Origin: Rhea pennata
Lineage: Eukaryota; Chordata; Aves; Rheiformes; Rheidae
Assembly (NCBI RefSeq): GCF_028389875.1
Contig: NC_084702.1
Coordinates: forward strand, 58,444,553 to 58,508,552
Direction of reading: 5' to 3'
Length of the DNA: 64,000 nt
In this document: one piece after another, positions 26,650 to 37,804 of the stretch
How the letters are laid out: each line of letters opens with the position of its first letter
How positions within the stretch are numbered: the stretch's first letter is position 1
Notes under the pieces: model-generated
Told to the model about the DNA's origin: nothing
Seen by the model: the letters and a program-made list of their open reading frames with translations, nothing else
Databases searched by the model: none
Translations under genes and position numbers: made by a program

Positions 26650-27125
26650 TGGTGCAGAGGGAGAGGGCTGAGAGGGCCAGATATGAAGAGTGGTTTACAC
26701 GCAAGTGGAGGCTAAACGGACGAGGACTGTTCAGCTTGGAAAAGAAACTAGGGAGGGGTGGTAGGGTAGAGGCCTGCAGAGTTGCAGGGAAGGCAAATAG
26801 GGAACAGTTATTCATTGTCGCTTATAGCATAAGTGCTAGGTGACACAAAGGACAAACAAAAACCTCAGACCAAATCTTTCACTCCATGCAGAATTAAACT
26901 GTGAAACTCATTTTCAGAGGATAGCTTGCCAAAATGCATAAAAAGGCTAAAAAAAAATTACACAAAAGAGGGATCAAGCAAAGACCATGCAATCTCCAGC
27001 TCAGGAGGTCTTTAAGCTACCGGATACTAAGTAGTTATTCTGGAAGAGGCATAACTCATAAGCATCCAGTGCTGTTAGAAAGAGAACACTGGACTAAACA
27101 GACCTGTGGACTAATTCAGTAGAGT
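26650..27125 (+). mobile_element. Old CR1/L3-like LINE 3' region
   Basis: Contains 'ctgttcagcttggaaaag', a strong CR1/L3 signature, then 'aatagggaacagttattca'. It ends in a diverged form of the L3-type terminus: 'gctgttagaaagagaacac', 'tggactaaacagacctg' and 'tggactaattcagta' (compare the ggactagatgg...ggtctgatccagta ending). It is much more diverged than the 8 kb CR1, with AT-rich interruptions such as an A9 run near 26949. No open reading frame remains. Confidence 0.82.
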
Positions 27126-28194
27126 TGGTATATTGGCATTTTCACAGAACAGTTGCAAAGTGAATTAATAGTTGTTATGAATTATTTTGTATTTCAAAAT
27201 CAAAATCATGTTCTTTGCAAATGTATATAAAGGAGCTAATTTATTACCATAAAAAATAAGCCACGATCATGTGTTTGAAATCACTGTGAAGTTAACGAGG
27301 AAGAATTTTATTCCTCAGTAGATCAGAATGAGGAGAACAGAAAACAAACATAAATGTCCAAAGGCATCTAATTCCCAAGAAGAGAGCAAATCACAGCACA
27401 TTTTTACACTTGATGAAAAAGTAACATTATTTAAATGCAGTGAAGATAGCAGTCCCACGCATGTGCTGGAGTAGAACATAATCAGTTTTATACCAGATTA
27501 CTTCTTGCTCTTAAACTGTAGTTTTGAAGCTCCAAAACCTGGGAAGACAGGAAGCAGATACAGAGATGCACTGGTCAGTCAGCAACAGGCAATGCAGTTT
27601 CCAAGTGTTTGTCACACTGCAGGAATGCAAAGTATCTTGGACGGTTTTGTGAGGCACAAAGTTCTGAACAGGGCAAAAAGTTCTGCAATTGCATTAAAGC
27701 CTCTTGATCCAAGGGTGAAAGACCAGCACATTCAGAACAGACTTCAATTAATTCCTGTGAGCTGAGACTGGCAGTTACTGGGATTTAGTTTATAGCTGGC
27801 ATTTTCTGGGCTCAGTTTCTGCTTCCATTAGTTTTCTTCTTCTGTGCTTTTTAATAAAGTGGATGCAGCATCGTGGGTCATTAGTTAGCGGCAAACCAAT
27901 CTGAAACCACACAGGAGGGGGGGACAAGTAGTCAACTGCGTAACGCATTAGATGGCTCCACTTGCTACCTAATGGTCATGCTAAGTAAAGGCACTGAAGA
28001 AATTTACCTGCCATGAAACAGCCCAAATCTTTGCAAAAGGGTTCACATCACAAGTCTGAGATGCTTGCATGACTGCAGTCAGGCATGCAGCTGGCTGGCA
28101 CAGAAATGTTCTTCCCTGAAGAATGCACGCTGTTCAGTTACGGAGAGTTGTGCAAAACCTTTTGCTTCCAAGAAAATAGGGAGAACCTGATTCA
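27126..28194. other. Unique AT-rich DNA
   Basis: No repeat family, RNA gene or exon is recognised. A short frame at 27505-27765 lacks any known domain. Confidence 0.5.
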
Positions 28195-28400
28195 GGGCCA
28201 ACCGCGAGGTGGTACAGAGGCCTCCGGGCAGGCTCCAGGCAGCCGAGGTCTGCAGCGGAGGTGTTCCTCTCTGCCCCGCCGGCGGTAGCATCCCCCTGTG
28301 CGGGGCTGCTGACGGGAGTGCGGGGCTGCAGCCTGCTCGGCTCTGCCCCGTCCGCGCAGCCGTGCGAGGGAAGCGTGGCCTCTCGGGCTGAGGCAAGCTG
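28195..28400. promoter_or_regulatory. Small CpG-rich patch
   Basis: GC and CpG rise sharply compared with the flanks: 'accgcgaggtgg', 'ccccgccggcggtagc' (with a 10-base palindrome ccgccggcgg), 'ctgacgggagtgcgggg' and 'ccccgtccgcgcagccgtgcgagg'. It could be a small CpG island with promoter activity or a GC-biased patch. Frames on both strands are open here only because stops are rare at this composition. Confidence 0.4.
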
Positions 28401-29440
28401 AACACAGGCTTTCCTTTTTACCCTATGTCTGCTCGGCATGGCTGGTCCCCGAGGAGGCTCAGCCTCATGCTTGACATATCCCAGCTCAGCTGCTGGGGTG
28501 ATCTCTCCCCAGGGAGCTGTGGCAGGCCTCATGCAGACGAAAGTGCCAGGATTTCAAAGAAGGGAGGTGGGTACTGTGCCCGGTGGCTCAGCTCCTGGGG
28601 GTCCGACCATGCTGCCAGCCAGACTTGCCTGAAATTGCAGCAACTGGACAGAAGTGGCTTTGAATGTAGCTGTCCACTTCCTCATCCCCATTGAACAATC
28701 TCAATAATCCACAATCTGAGGAGCAAACTATGTTTTTTTTTTCAATTGTGCCTATCCTTGACCTTGCTTTGAAGCACTTTCATATGTCACCCATATTGAC
28801 TTTTCTGTATCTGAGGCAGGGCTGAAGCATATGGTGAATCTGTTCTGAAGCTACTCAGAAACTATTTTCCCATGGAAAAAATTCAGCAACAGCAATTTTT
28901 CATTGTCAAATTTTGGAGCAGAATATTTGCCACTTGAATGCTTTATCTGAGGACCAACCCCTTTTTGTCTTTAGGACATCCATTTAATAAGAAATTAATC
29001 AGATGCCTGTGCAAAGTGAATACTTCCTATGAACAACTCTTTCCATGAAATGAAGCTTTGTACTGAAAATGTTTAGCCATAAAATTTGTTGACCAAGGGT
29101 CCTAGAATTAGTATTTCTGAATGAATTTCAGGGATTGCTTACATTTCCAAACAGTATGACTAGCACGTGACTAAAAGGAGCAGCAACCCCCTCTCATGAA
29201 CTAATCTCAAATAGTACTACAAAGTCCAAACCGAGCCACAGCTGTAATAATGCCTGGGAGTGGCATCTGTTTCTCAACCTTACACCTATCTCCTATACAG
29301 CAAAGACAGATGCTTTCTGTGAAAAGAGTGTTAAATACCCAGCTCTACTTCATTAATTAAGGAAAAACATCTATACCTCAGAAGAGGGGGAACAATCCTC
29401 AAACCCCATATCCTCCCTATCCGTTACAAATAAAGTAAAC
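28401..29440. other. Unique DNA, no gene recognised
   Basis: GC-rich to about 28640, then AT-rich. No repeats or RNA genes are recognised. A T10 run lies at 28733-28742. Confidence 0.5.
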
Positions 29441-29520
29441 TCTTTGTTTGGAATAATACAGCCCTGTAATTCGCCACTGTGACTGTAATTACATTTGCAA
29501 AGGAGATTGGAGGGAGAAAT
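29441..29520. promoter_or_regulatory. Candidate conserved element with TAATT sites
   Basis: 'cctgtaattcgccactg' and 'gactgtaattacatttgca' place two TGTAATT words 22 bases apart, the second forming the homeodomain palindrome TAATTA next to an ATTTGCA octamer-like word. The sequence is unique and non-repetitive. This is a motif-only inference. Confidence 0.28.
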
Positions 29521-31111
29521 AGAAGGGGAAGTCTTCTACGCTCTTTCACAAAATATACCATCTATACAGCTCGCCAGAATAGGTTACCACTCATTTTAGA
29601 CTTGTAAAGACTCACAGTCTGAGCACTTTTTATCATCTTCGAACAGTCCTTGAGCTTGGCTTTCCCACAGTGGGAAAGTGTTAGGCTTTGGGGATTTAGC
29701 TCCCCACCTTCCCTTACACATTGGGGCTTAGATGCCTTTACTGAGTAATTTTAAGCTCTTGTTGCTTGGAGACAAAAAAGACATAGCAGATATTTCTCTC
29801 ACTGCACCCACTCATTGTGCCCAAATGATCATTTGAATGTACAGATCTTTGATCCCCTCTGCCCCATTTATTTATCTACAAGCAGTGAAATATTTTAAAG
29901 TGTTTATATACAATACCATTACTGTTGTACTAAGACAGATAAAAGCATTTTCAGCTGTAATTTGAAAAATATGCAACGTATGCACTTGAGACAACATATC
30001 CTTCAGAGACATAGCATATTTGATCTTCTAAAGATGGTTCCAGACACACAGAGCCAAAGGAGAGACCTGAGCAGTCTCAGAATGACAGCAGAAATCTGAA
30101 AGCTATGAGTACTACTGACTGCTTATCCTTCCTTGACAGCAGAACAACCTGTTTCTACTTTCTGGAGGAAGTTCCCTTCTCTGCCAGTATAAGATCAATT
30201 CATTTGAAATAAGTTAAAGAACAGAAAATCGTGAACTTCACAGGATGCTGCCAAAGGCACATAGACTTTGCCATAGAGGATACAAGGAAATATTGGAATA
30301 CTAGTCTCTCTTCTATAGGTTAGGGTTTTGGCTTCCATTAGTAGTTAGGAGCATTCTCTTTTACAGAGAAGTACAACTCAGTCTTGAGATGTAAAGAGTT
30401 TTGTCTTTTATTCTCAGCCTCTGCTCTGACTGCAGTGAACGATCAGAGAGGCAGAAAACAGCAGCAACTGCAACAGAATAAACTAATTAGGATTGGCAAA
30501 AAGTTATTGTGGGTATATCTGTGCATGCCTGCACATGCAAATACAGAGGTTTCTGTGTTTGGGCAGCACCTAACCAGATGCAATAGTTCAGCCAGGACAA
30601 ACACATTTGTTAATCTCATTTTTTTGTACTTTCATCAGGAATCTGTGCTCTATTATACCATGATCACAAATGCCAGCCACCAATAAAAGGGGACTTGTTA
30701 CTTGCTGCTCCATAGCCTATTATTTGCCATGATTTATATAGGCACAGTTGCCAGAGAACCAAAATGAGGCCTTTTCACTTTGAAAATGTGTTCAATGTTG
30801 GATTTATGTGTGCTTCCTCCCCCGACAATGTTGCTCTTTTAAAAGTTCCACCTCTCCTATTGCTTTCATTTTTGCAGGTTCCCTTGCCTTAATGCGAAAG
30901 ATTTTTCTTCTCTGTCCCACTATCTACCTGTACTGGTCATCTTCTTTTGTACATAAAGATGGTAGAAGTATGCTGATATGACTATGTTGTTATTTTCAGG
31001 GAAAAATGCTGGTAAGGGACACTTGTACCAAACTCTTGTGTTCTTTGTACCACCACAGGGTTCTTTTCAGCAGCTGCCTACTTCTCCATCATTGGTGATT
31101 TGCAAGGGAGA

Positions 31112-31115
<4 letters not shown>
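29521..31115. other. Unique DNA, no gene recognised
   Basis: No repeat family or RNA gene is seen. The 100-codon frame at 30384-30686 (plus) has no recognised domain. Confidence 0.5.

Positions 31116-31147
<32 letters not shown>
31116..31147. repeat. Poly(T) tract, T32
   Basis: Thirty-two uninterrupted T, followed by 'gctctttttgctc'. This is the longest homopolymer in the window. On the minus strand it is poly(A). No retrocopy is recognised on the 3' side and no target-site duplication is obvious. Confidence 0.95.
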
Positions 31148-31150
<3 letters not shown>

Positions 31151-32727
31151 CTTTTTGCTCAAACACAGAGCTTGAGCAGTCTTGGTAAGTCCCACACCTC
31201 CAAAATGCCACTATAGCTAGAAGGGGTTACCTGGGTGCATATACTACCAGAGGTGAGATAGCAGAGGGCCTGGGGGCAACATTTCCTTATCTGAAACTTT
31301 TATTTTTGTATTGTTTTCTTTCTGTATTGTTTTGGTTGAATTTTCTGGAGTCTAGCTCAAAGTCATAGAAGGTGCAGAGTCTGAATAGCAAGAATGTCAG
31401 TGCAGAAAAAATTCATAAATGCTCAAAGAAACCAGAAATGTGGGAAGAGAGAATAGTGGTGTGTAAGAAAGGGAAGAATAGGTGATTCAAGTGCTGAAAC
31501 TTTCTTTGCTGGGTTGTGAATGGGTCTGCTGCATTTTAGCTTTGGTGTGGGCATTCCAGTCAAAGCTTTTCTTAAACACAGAAGAAATGAAGGAAATACC
31601 AGCAGAATCATTTTTTCCCCTGCACTCTGTTCCTTTCTCATATGCACTGAACTACTTTTCAGTTGCTATCCTCCCCACTGAATGGAAAGATTCAAGTATG
31701 TGAGTCTCGGGGCCAGTGTCTCAGCAAGGCACCGAACTAGGCTGATGAACCTCTGTGGAGTGTCCCTGAGCCAACCGCACACTGGCTTTGGCTCTCTGGA
31801 GCCTGCAGCCATAAACAAATTCTTGCAGAGAACCTTTGTTACATTGCCTTTGATTTATGTTTCCAGTTAGAGTAGATTTTTTTAGCTCATTTCCCAGCTC
31901 TGCTTTATTGCTGTTTACATGCCATCTCCACTTCCCAGTTGCATTTAATAAGCAGGTTACTTTTTAAGGATGTCTTTTTCTTTTGTGCAGTCTGGCTCAG
32001 ATTCAGGGCTGAGGGACAAACTGTGCACTTACAGGGCTCCTCACACCTTTGCTTTTAGTGTGTGAAGAGAACTTAGCCCCACTCATCTGGCTGGATTTAA
32101 GGAGACTTCTCTTTTAACAATTCTAAAAAAAACCCTCCTTCTGCTGCACATTTCTATTCTTTCTCTGAAAGTCTTATGCACTCGCTTCACCCCTGAGTTC
32201 CCATAAAATACCTCACAGTATATTTCACAATAACTAAGAATAATCAGTATCATGATTGTGACTTTTGATAATTAACCGAATTCTTCACATACACCACTAT
32301 TAGCCTGAGCAGCAATTTAACTATCATCTGACTTGCTGAGTCAAAGAACTGGTCTTTCAGGAATCCTCTTATGCCAAAGCAGCAGCCAGGCCTCACCCTT
32401 CTCATGGTCAAGCCAAGTGTTTCTGGAGAAAATTTCCAGGCTATCCTCAACATATGTATGTAAGTCACAGGGAACAGACCTATGCCATGGACATTTCCTG
32501 GTATAGATGCTTCATAACTTTTCTGCTACATATTTTGTATACTTTTTGTGGAACACTATTCAGTAAATTGCCTATGACACTAGAAATAGAAAGAAGGTGG
32601 TCATCACTAGAGGTAAATACAGTGTTAAAGCTTTACTTGGAAGTGTTTAGGTTGCAGTCAGCACAAGATTCCTGTCTTCAGCTATTCTGTAAAAGATTGC
32701 TACAAAGCAGAAGCTCATAAACCCTTC
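31148..32727. other. Unique DNA, no gene recognised
   Basis: No repeat family or exon is recognised. 'cttgctgagtcaaag' at about 32331-32345 contains a MAF/AP-1-like TGCTGAGTCA word, which is weak evidence on its own. Confidence 0.5.
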
Positions 32728-32997
32728 TCCAGATTCAATGGAAATAGCATAGGAAGTAAAAGCCTTAGCTGCAGCAAATGAGATTTAGGTTGAGAGCAGT
32801 ATCTTCTTTTCTCTAGCTGTAAGGAGAGTGAAGCAATGCAGGAGGTAGCTCGGAAGGTCACAAGGTCCCATCTGTAAGAGCTTTTCAAGAACAGGTTAGA
32901 CAAGTATCTGTCAGACATGACATGAGTTTAATTGCTTCTGCCAGTTGGGGTGAGGGGCGAAACCGGACTAAATGACCCCTCGAGATCCCATTCCAGT
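32728..32997 (+). mobile_element. Old CR1 LINE 3' end
   Basis: Matches the CR1 3' region in order: 'ttagctgcag...gagatttaggttgaga', 'tctagctgtaaggagagtg', 'ttcaagaacaggttagaca', 'agtatctgtcagacatgac', then 'actaaatgacccctcgag' and 'atcccattccag'. The terminal octamers are not preserved; instead the sequence passes into a GT/GC alternating tract. It is older than the copies at 1-174 and 8058-9031. Confidence 0.88.
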
Positions 32998-33041
32998 GTG
33001 TGAGTGCGCATGTGTGTGTGCGCATGTGCACGCACATGTGC
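32996..33041. repeat. Alternating purine-pyrimidine (TG/CG/CA) tract
   Basis: 'gtgtgagtgcgcatgtgtg' continues through 'gcgcatgtgcacgcacatg' in almost perfect purine-pyrimidine alternation, including the palindrome gcacatgtgc (33032-33041). Such tracts favour Z-DNA. It begins exactly where the CR1 terminus should be. Confidence 0.85.
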
Positions 33042-34302
33042 CATTCTACCATTTGAAGAACTACTCCACCCAGGAGTGAAAAGGGATTTAGTTATTAAAA
33101 GCCTCTCAGTGCAGGCAAAAAACTCTGCCAGTTTTGGCAAAGACCAATTCTGATTTTAACAGATTGTTTGAAGCACTGCATAAGCAGTAGAAATGTGACT
33201 TGTAGTTATAGGTAGAAACAGGATACTCTAAAATAATAATAATTCTGAGTTCTTTCAGCTTTGAGAAACACAAATAAAAAGATTTGTCTATTTGTCTTCT
33301 TTTATCCTTATTTAAACAGAAAAATATAAAGGGCCATTAACAGTGTATAAGAATTGCTACGCAATTAGTACTATCACTACTTCTTTCAAGCCATGTCATC
33401 CACACTTCTCCATCCACCATCCTTGCATATTCTTCTTTTCTCTTTCCCAATTTGTGCTGCTGTACTGCTTCTCGGGGAGGGAAGCTCTGGGCAGGGAGAG
33501 CCCTTTCTACTCTATTCAGACTCTCCCTAGCTGTCCTACTTCATGCCTTTTGTGCAGGTTGGTGAGTTGAAGGCTGTGTTTCTATGCAAAGGGACAGGTC
33601 TCAGTTTAAAGAGGGATAAAGGTTCGGTACCTTTGTTATAATCAAGCCTACATCTAGATCGCTGTGAAATGTATTCTACTGGTTGATATGGTAACAGCTA
33701 ACAACATTTAGACGATGTATTTCTTTTTTATTCTCACTTAAAATGGTTAAGACTTTGAAAGGAGATCAGGGAGAAGGAATGGTGGGTGATAGAGGGAAGA
33801 AATATGGAGAAGTGAAGTGCTGGGATATGCCAACTTCTCTGAGGATTGCAGTGTATCTTTTTTATTTGTCCATCACTTACCAGTCTAGAGGAATCCCCAA
33901 TTACCTGCTTCATGACCTGCACTGCAGGGAAGCTCCAGCTCCTCCCCAAGTTGAGCCCAAATCCACACCAGGACCAGGCACTAGTCAAAGGGAACTTCCA
34001 TTTCTTCCTGCAAAACTCCACAACTGGAAATCTCACAGATGTGCTTTACTCGCTCTGGCTACTCATTGGCAGTTTCTGGCTACAACTCACTCTATCTTTC
34101 AGGTTTGAACATGGCTGACTGAGGTGCAGAATATGAGACAAGACACATAACGAAAAATCATAGGGCACTTGCCTGTCATCTGGATTGGCTAATCTTACTT
34201 CAGGCTGTGAACAGGATCAGTTCACCCTTGTTCATTAGCAACTAGTTCCGCTGAGAAAGAAGCTATATGCGAAATAACCTGATCCATCTGGAAGTACTCG
34301 AG

Positions 34303-34304
<2 letters not shown>
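33042..34304. other. Unique DNA, no gene recognised
   Basis: Frames at 33743-34108 and 33846-34118 (plus) and 33734-34036 (minus) overlap and have no recognised domains. No RNA gene is seen. Confidence 0.5.

Positions 34305-34330
<26 letters not shown>
34305..34330. repeat. Poly(A) tract, A26
   Basis: Twenty-six A after 'gtactcgagtt' and before 'gcaagcagtg'. It could be the tail of a retroposed sequence on the plus strand, but the 200 bases upstream are not recognised as a transcript or repeat. Confidence 0.95.
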
Positions 34331-34335
<5 letters not shown>

Positions 34336-36318
34336 CAGTGTTTCCCTTCTCTGAGTCAGCATCTTTCTAACACAGGCAGACAGTGTCTTGATACATATAG
34401 TACTTTTTGTAATTCTTGTAATTCCTCCTGGTATTCCAAGAGGAAATGAGTTTATTTCCTGATATCTAAATTCTCTCATTGTATCAGACTGAGGATTAAG
34501 TTATTTTGGGGCAGGGACTTACACACAATATACACTCCTTCAGAAATTTCCCAGTTGGCATGAAGTGGCTTAAGACAGCATTTATGTGCTGTATTTTTTC
34601 CCAATTCACAAGGGATAATTTGTAGTTTTAATCGAATCCTGATGCTTTCCCAATACAACATCATCTTAGTCCTGAGCACTGATGCCAGTAGAGTCCAAAA
34701 AAGGCCTTTTAGCCATTTAATTTTTGAAATAAAAAAAATCATACAGAGCTGCTGTGGAGTATTTAGATGTGATTTTTCTCTTTGTTGGTGCTTATTTGTT
34801 CATCTTTGAACTAAAAGTTGTATTCTGAGAGCATAAGGGGAACTGGGTTGAATATCTGGGAAACAAAAACCAGTATGCAGAAAAGTATCATTCTAAAAAG
34901 AAATAAACATGAAGTCAAGCATGAGGCAGACATAGTAAGTATTCACATGGCTATGCTGTGCCACCTTAGTCTTTCATCTGTGCCTGTACAGAGTTTGCAG
35001 TACCCCTTGTCTGAAGCCTGTTTTCAGGGAAGGGACAAGTACCAAAGCCACATGCCACTTCTCTCCACCAGGTCACGAGGTCTAAGCTCCAACTGTGACA
35101 TGAATATGGGGCATCTCTAAGCAAAGCATACACATATGTTGACTCTACAGGCTTGCAATGAAAAGCCAGAAAGCTGCAGCCAAGCAGACAGAAAACTTTG
35201 CATTGTAGAGACTCTAAATACATTTCAGACACTATGCGAGGTGTCCATGTTCTTTGATCTGAAAGGTTTTACATTATGCTCTGAGCATCTGGGTCAATCA
35301 GTGGCCTGAAATGTCTTTTTTGAAACACAGTTTCTTCAGACTGCTGCTGGTACTGATATTCCAAGAGAACTGGATAGCAGAGAAACAAAGGTATGAGCAA
35401 AGGTGGCACTGAGAAGCATCATATGTTGGCCCTGGCATCAATAAGATTCAAGTGTCAATGAAATAAAGGAAGAACAGTGGGTTAAAAGAAGAAGGTAAAA
35501 TAAAAAAATGCCTAAGGTGGGAGAGAGCAAAAGGAAAAAGTGACCTTAGGTTCGTCATAAATCTGTCGGATACAATAGCAATTATTCTAGCAGAATTTTT
35601 CTAATAAACACATATTATAGGCTTTAAATACAATTGGACCCAAAAATAAGAACATTATTTCAAAGCACTTAAAGTACAGCCATACCTATATCATATGAAA
35701 GCAGGTATGTTTCCATCATCTTCTTGCAAAAGGCAGCTTTATGTAGGACCAGTCCTGAAATAAATGGCGTTTCTTTCCCCTCCTCCCACAAGGTCTAGTA
35801 AAAATTAGCTATCTGAATGCAAACTCAGCTTCCAAAGCTCCATCAGTATTCATGGCTGGGAATGAAAAAGTGAATTACAGCTGACTGCATTCAGTATGCC
35901 AGCTGGTGAATAAAGAAAAACAGCTGCTGGTGGCCACCAACTGTGAAGCTCATGTGGACAATGTTATGTTCAGAACATAAAATGAACAAGTTGCATGCTG
36001 GCATGGAGTCTGTTGCGACAAAAGTGCCCAATGCCTTGTAAAACTTTACAAATGGAGTCCAACTGCACAGATTCACTGTCTTTTAGAAGCAGTGCAGACA
36101 GAAATATTGCATCCATTGGTACACAACTGCTGCAACTAGCATGGGCCTTGTTTGCACCGTGTACTAGAGCTGAATGTGAACTACACAGCTCCATTGCAGG
36201 GTTTAAATCGGACTCCTGCCAATCCAACAAAAATTATAAGTTGAACTGGAGAGTTTTAAAACCTCCATTTAATATCTGTGCTTTATCCTGAGCAAGAGAA
36301 GCACTAATTCATGCTGAC
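34331..36318. other. Unique DNA, no gene recognised
   Basis: No exon, RNA gene or repeat is recognised. The word 'ctgagtcagcatc' at 34341-34353 is MAF-like. Overlapping frames at 35970-36291 on both strands look like chance. Confidence 0.5.
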
Positions 36319-36365
36319 ACTTTTATAGAGCTTTCTTATTTCAGAGCACTTTACACAAAGGCTGG
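36319..36365 (-). mobile_element. Possible MIR/CORE-SINE tail, minus strand
   Basis: 'cttttatagagctttcttat' followed by 'tcagagcactttacacaaag' resembles the reverse complement of the 3' tail seen in amniote MIR-type SINEs (an aaagcgctatataag-type ending with a gtaaagtgctttga block). It is short and diverged, so this is tentative. It sits just before a plus-strand MIR-like fragment. Confidence 0.45.
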
Positions 36366-36432
36366 AATCCATAGTTTGGAGTGGTAACATGAATCCGTAT
36401 TTAGAAGAGGTAGTATCTCCAGCAGGAGAAAT

Positions 36433-36571
36433 GTGGACTAGGAATCAAGAGACTTGGAAGCCTATTTCCAAATTAGTCTCTGGCCAGCCTTACCACCTGG
36501 GCAATTTCAGTTTCCCAATTACCAGAAATTGGGTTGGCTCCTACCTCAGTTTGTATGTGTTCATTACAAGG
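36433..36571 (+). mobile_element. MIR/CORE-SINE-like fragment, ancient
   Basis: The order of blocks fits the amniote MIR-type SINE well: 'gtggactaggaatcaagag', then 'acttggaagcctatttcc', 'accacctgggcaatttcag', 'tttcccaattaccag' and 'tcctacctcagtttgtatg' with 'tgttcattacaagg' at the end. The tRNA-related A-box head is not clear. Frames overlapping it (36389-36607, 36454-36717) are not genes. Confidence 0.72.
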
Positions 36572-37494
36572 GGATCCAAAGTCCAGAGCCAGCTGTCTTT
36601 GTACTGACCAAGACATCCAGCAAGTTTAGATCTTCCATGTTCTGTGAGGGAAGTGTGACAGTCCACGCGACAACACCTTTCCAACGTGCTGAATTACCTG
36701 ATGGCAGCTTACAATAATATGAGGTCACTTGAAACTTTGTCTGGTCACGGGTGACTGCAACAGAAGCATCGCTTGCAGCAGGGCCCTTTTAGCACGGAGA
36801 TATGCCTTCTCCAGATACAAAACTATGTCACAGCTTCTTTTGCCTCTGTTATCTGCGATCCTGAACCCAAGCACTGCCCTCAAGGTACATAAGCCTCGAG
36901 CACTTTAGTGGGAGTGGGAGGGAAACCCTGAGAGTCCAGTACACTGTGCAAAAGGCTTGAAGCCTTTTCAAAGACAACAATTTATTGCAAGGCTAAATCA
37001 CTTCTATAAGGTCAGTACCTCACTTTCCTCCTCATTTACTAATGGTGAATATTTCTTTTATCTCTCATCCTGGCTGTAAACCCCCTTGGTAAAATTTTCG
37101 CTATAAGCCATTGCAGGCTGAACATTTTGGAGCAGTTAGTTGTTTTGCCCCTCTGCCATTTCCAGCATCCTCAGAAGGTCTCTGAGCAGCCATCCGCTAA
37201 GCTACTTCAGATATTTTCCATTTCAATGCAGTAGTCACTAGCAGGATTCAAATATGGATGCTGTGTGCAAAGGCTGAACTGTTTCAGTGTACTGAGAGGT
37301 GCCAAAAGCTCCAGTGGATACCTCCTCCTCAGACAGTCATTGCACTTGAAGAGTTCCTTCCACCTGGAAGGTTTTCCATCATTACAAAAGTATTCTCCAT
37401 TTTAAGTACCATATCCTAGCAAAGCCCTCTCTGATGCCTATGTGGCCCTCATGACTGCCACATCTGAAAATGTCATGGTCTTTCAGGTATTTGT
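36572..37494. other. Unique DNA between SINE-like fragments
   Basis: No exon is recognised. A perfect small palindrome, aaaaggctt-g-aagcctttt, lies at 36950-36968. The rest shows no repeat family that I can name. Confidence 0.5.
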
Positions 37495-37600
37495 CCTGGA
37501 GGTGCCCCCAGGTGAGGATGAGAGGCCTGTTTTACAAATTTGAGAACAGAGATACTGAAAGGCTAAGGGTGGGCTTGAGCTTGCCTCACTTTACCTACCC
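37495..37600 (-). mobile_element. MIR/CORE-SINE-like fragment, minus strand
   Basis: 'gaggcctgttttacaaattt', 'gagaacagagatactgaaa' and 'ggctaagggtgggcttgagc' match the reverse complement of the MIR 3' half (ccattttacagatgaggaaactgaggcac...gaggttaag). It is diverged, but several blocks occur in the right order. Confidence 0.6.
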
Positions 37601-37658
37601 CAAAAGTCAAGCATCTAATTGGAGCTAGTCATCTAGGCGCTCTCTATAGTCAATGAAG

Positions 37659-37739
37659 AGGTATCTCCAGAGCGTGATTCATTCCTCCTTTCTTGGACAA
37701 CTATCCTAAAATGGAATGAATTGTACTCTGGAGATGCCT
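37659..37739. repeat. Imperfect inverted repeat, 27-base arms, 27-base loop
   Basis: The 23-base arm at 37663-37685 is the reverse complement of 37713-37735 except for four central positions. All four differences are transitions. If transcribed from the plus strand, three of them become G-U pairs and only one C-A mismatch remains. The stem extends outward by one G-U and three Watson-Crick pairs (37659-37662 with 37736-37739). The loop is 37686-37712. It lies between two minus-strand MIR-like fragments. It could be a structured RNA, a microRNA-like precursor with a rather short stem, a small foldback element, or chance. I recognise no known microRNA. Confidence 0.85.
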
Positions 37740-37804
37740 GTCAGTCTGCCTGAATGATAGAGGAGGCCTAAATAACTAGCTTTGCTTAGATACCTATCTT
37801 CAAG

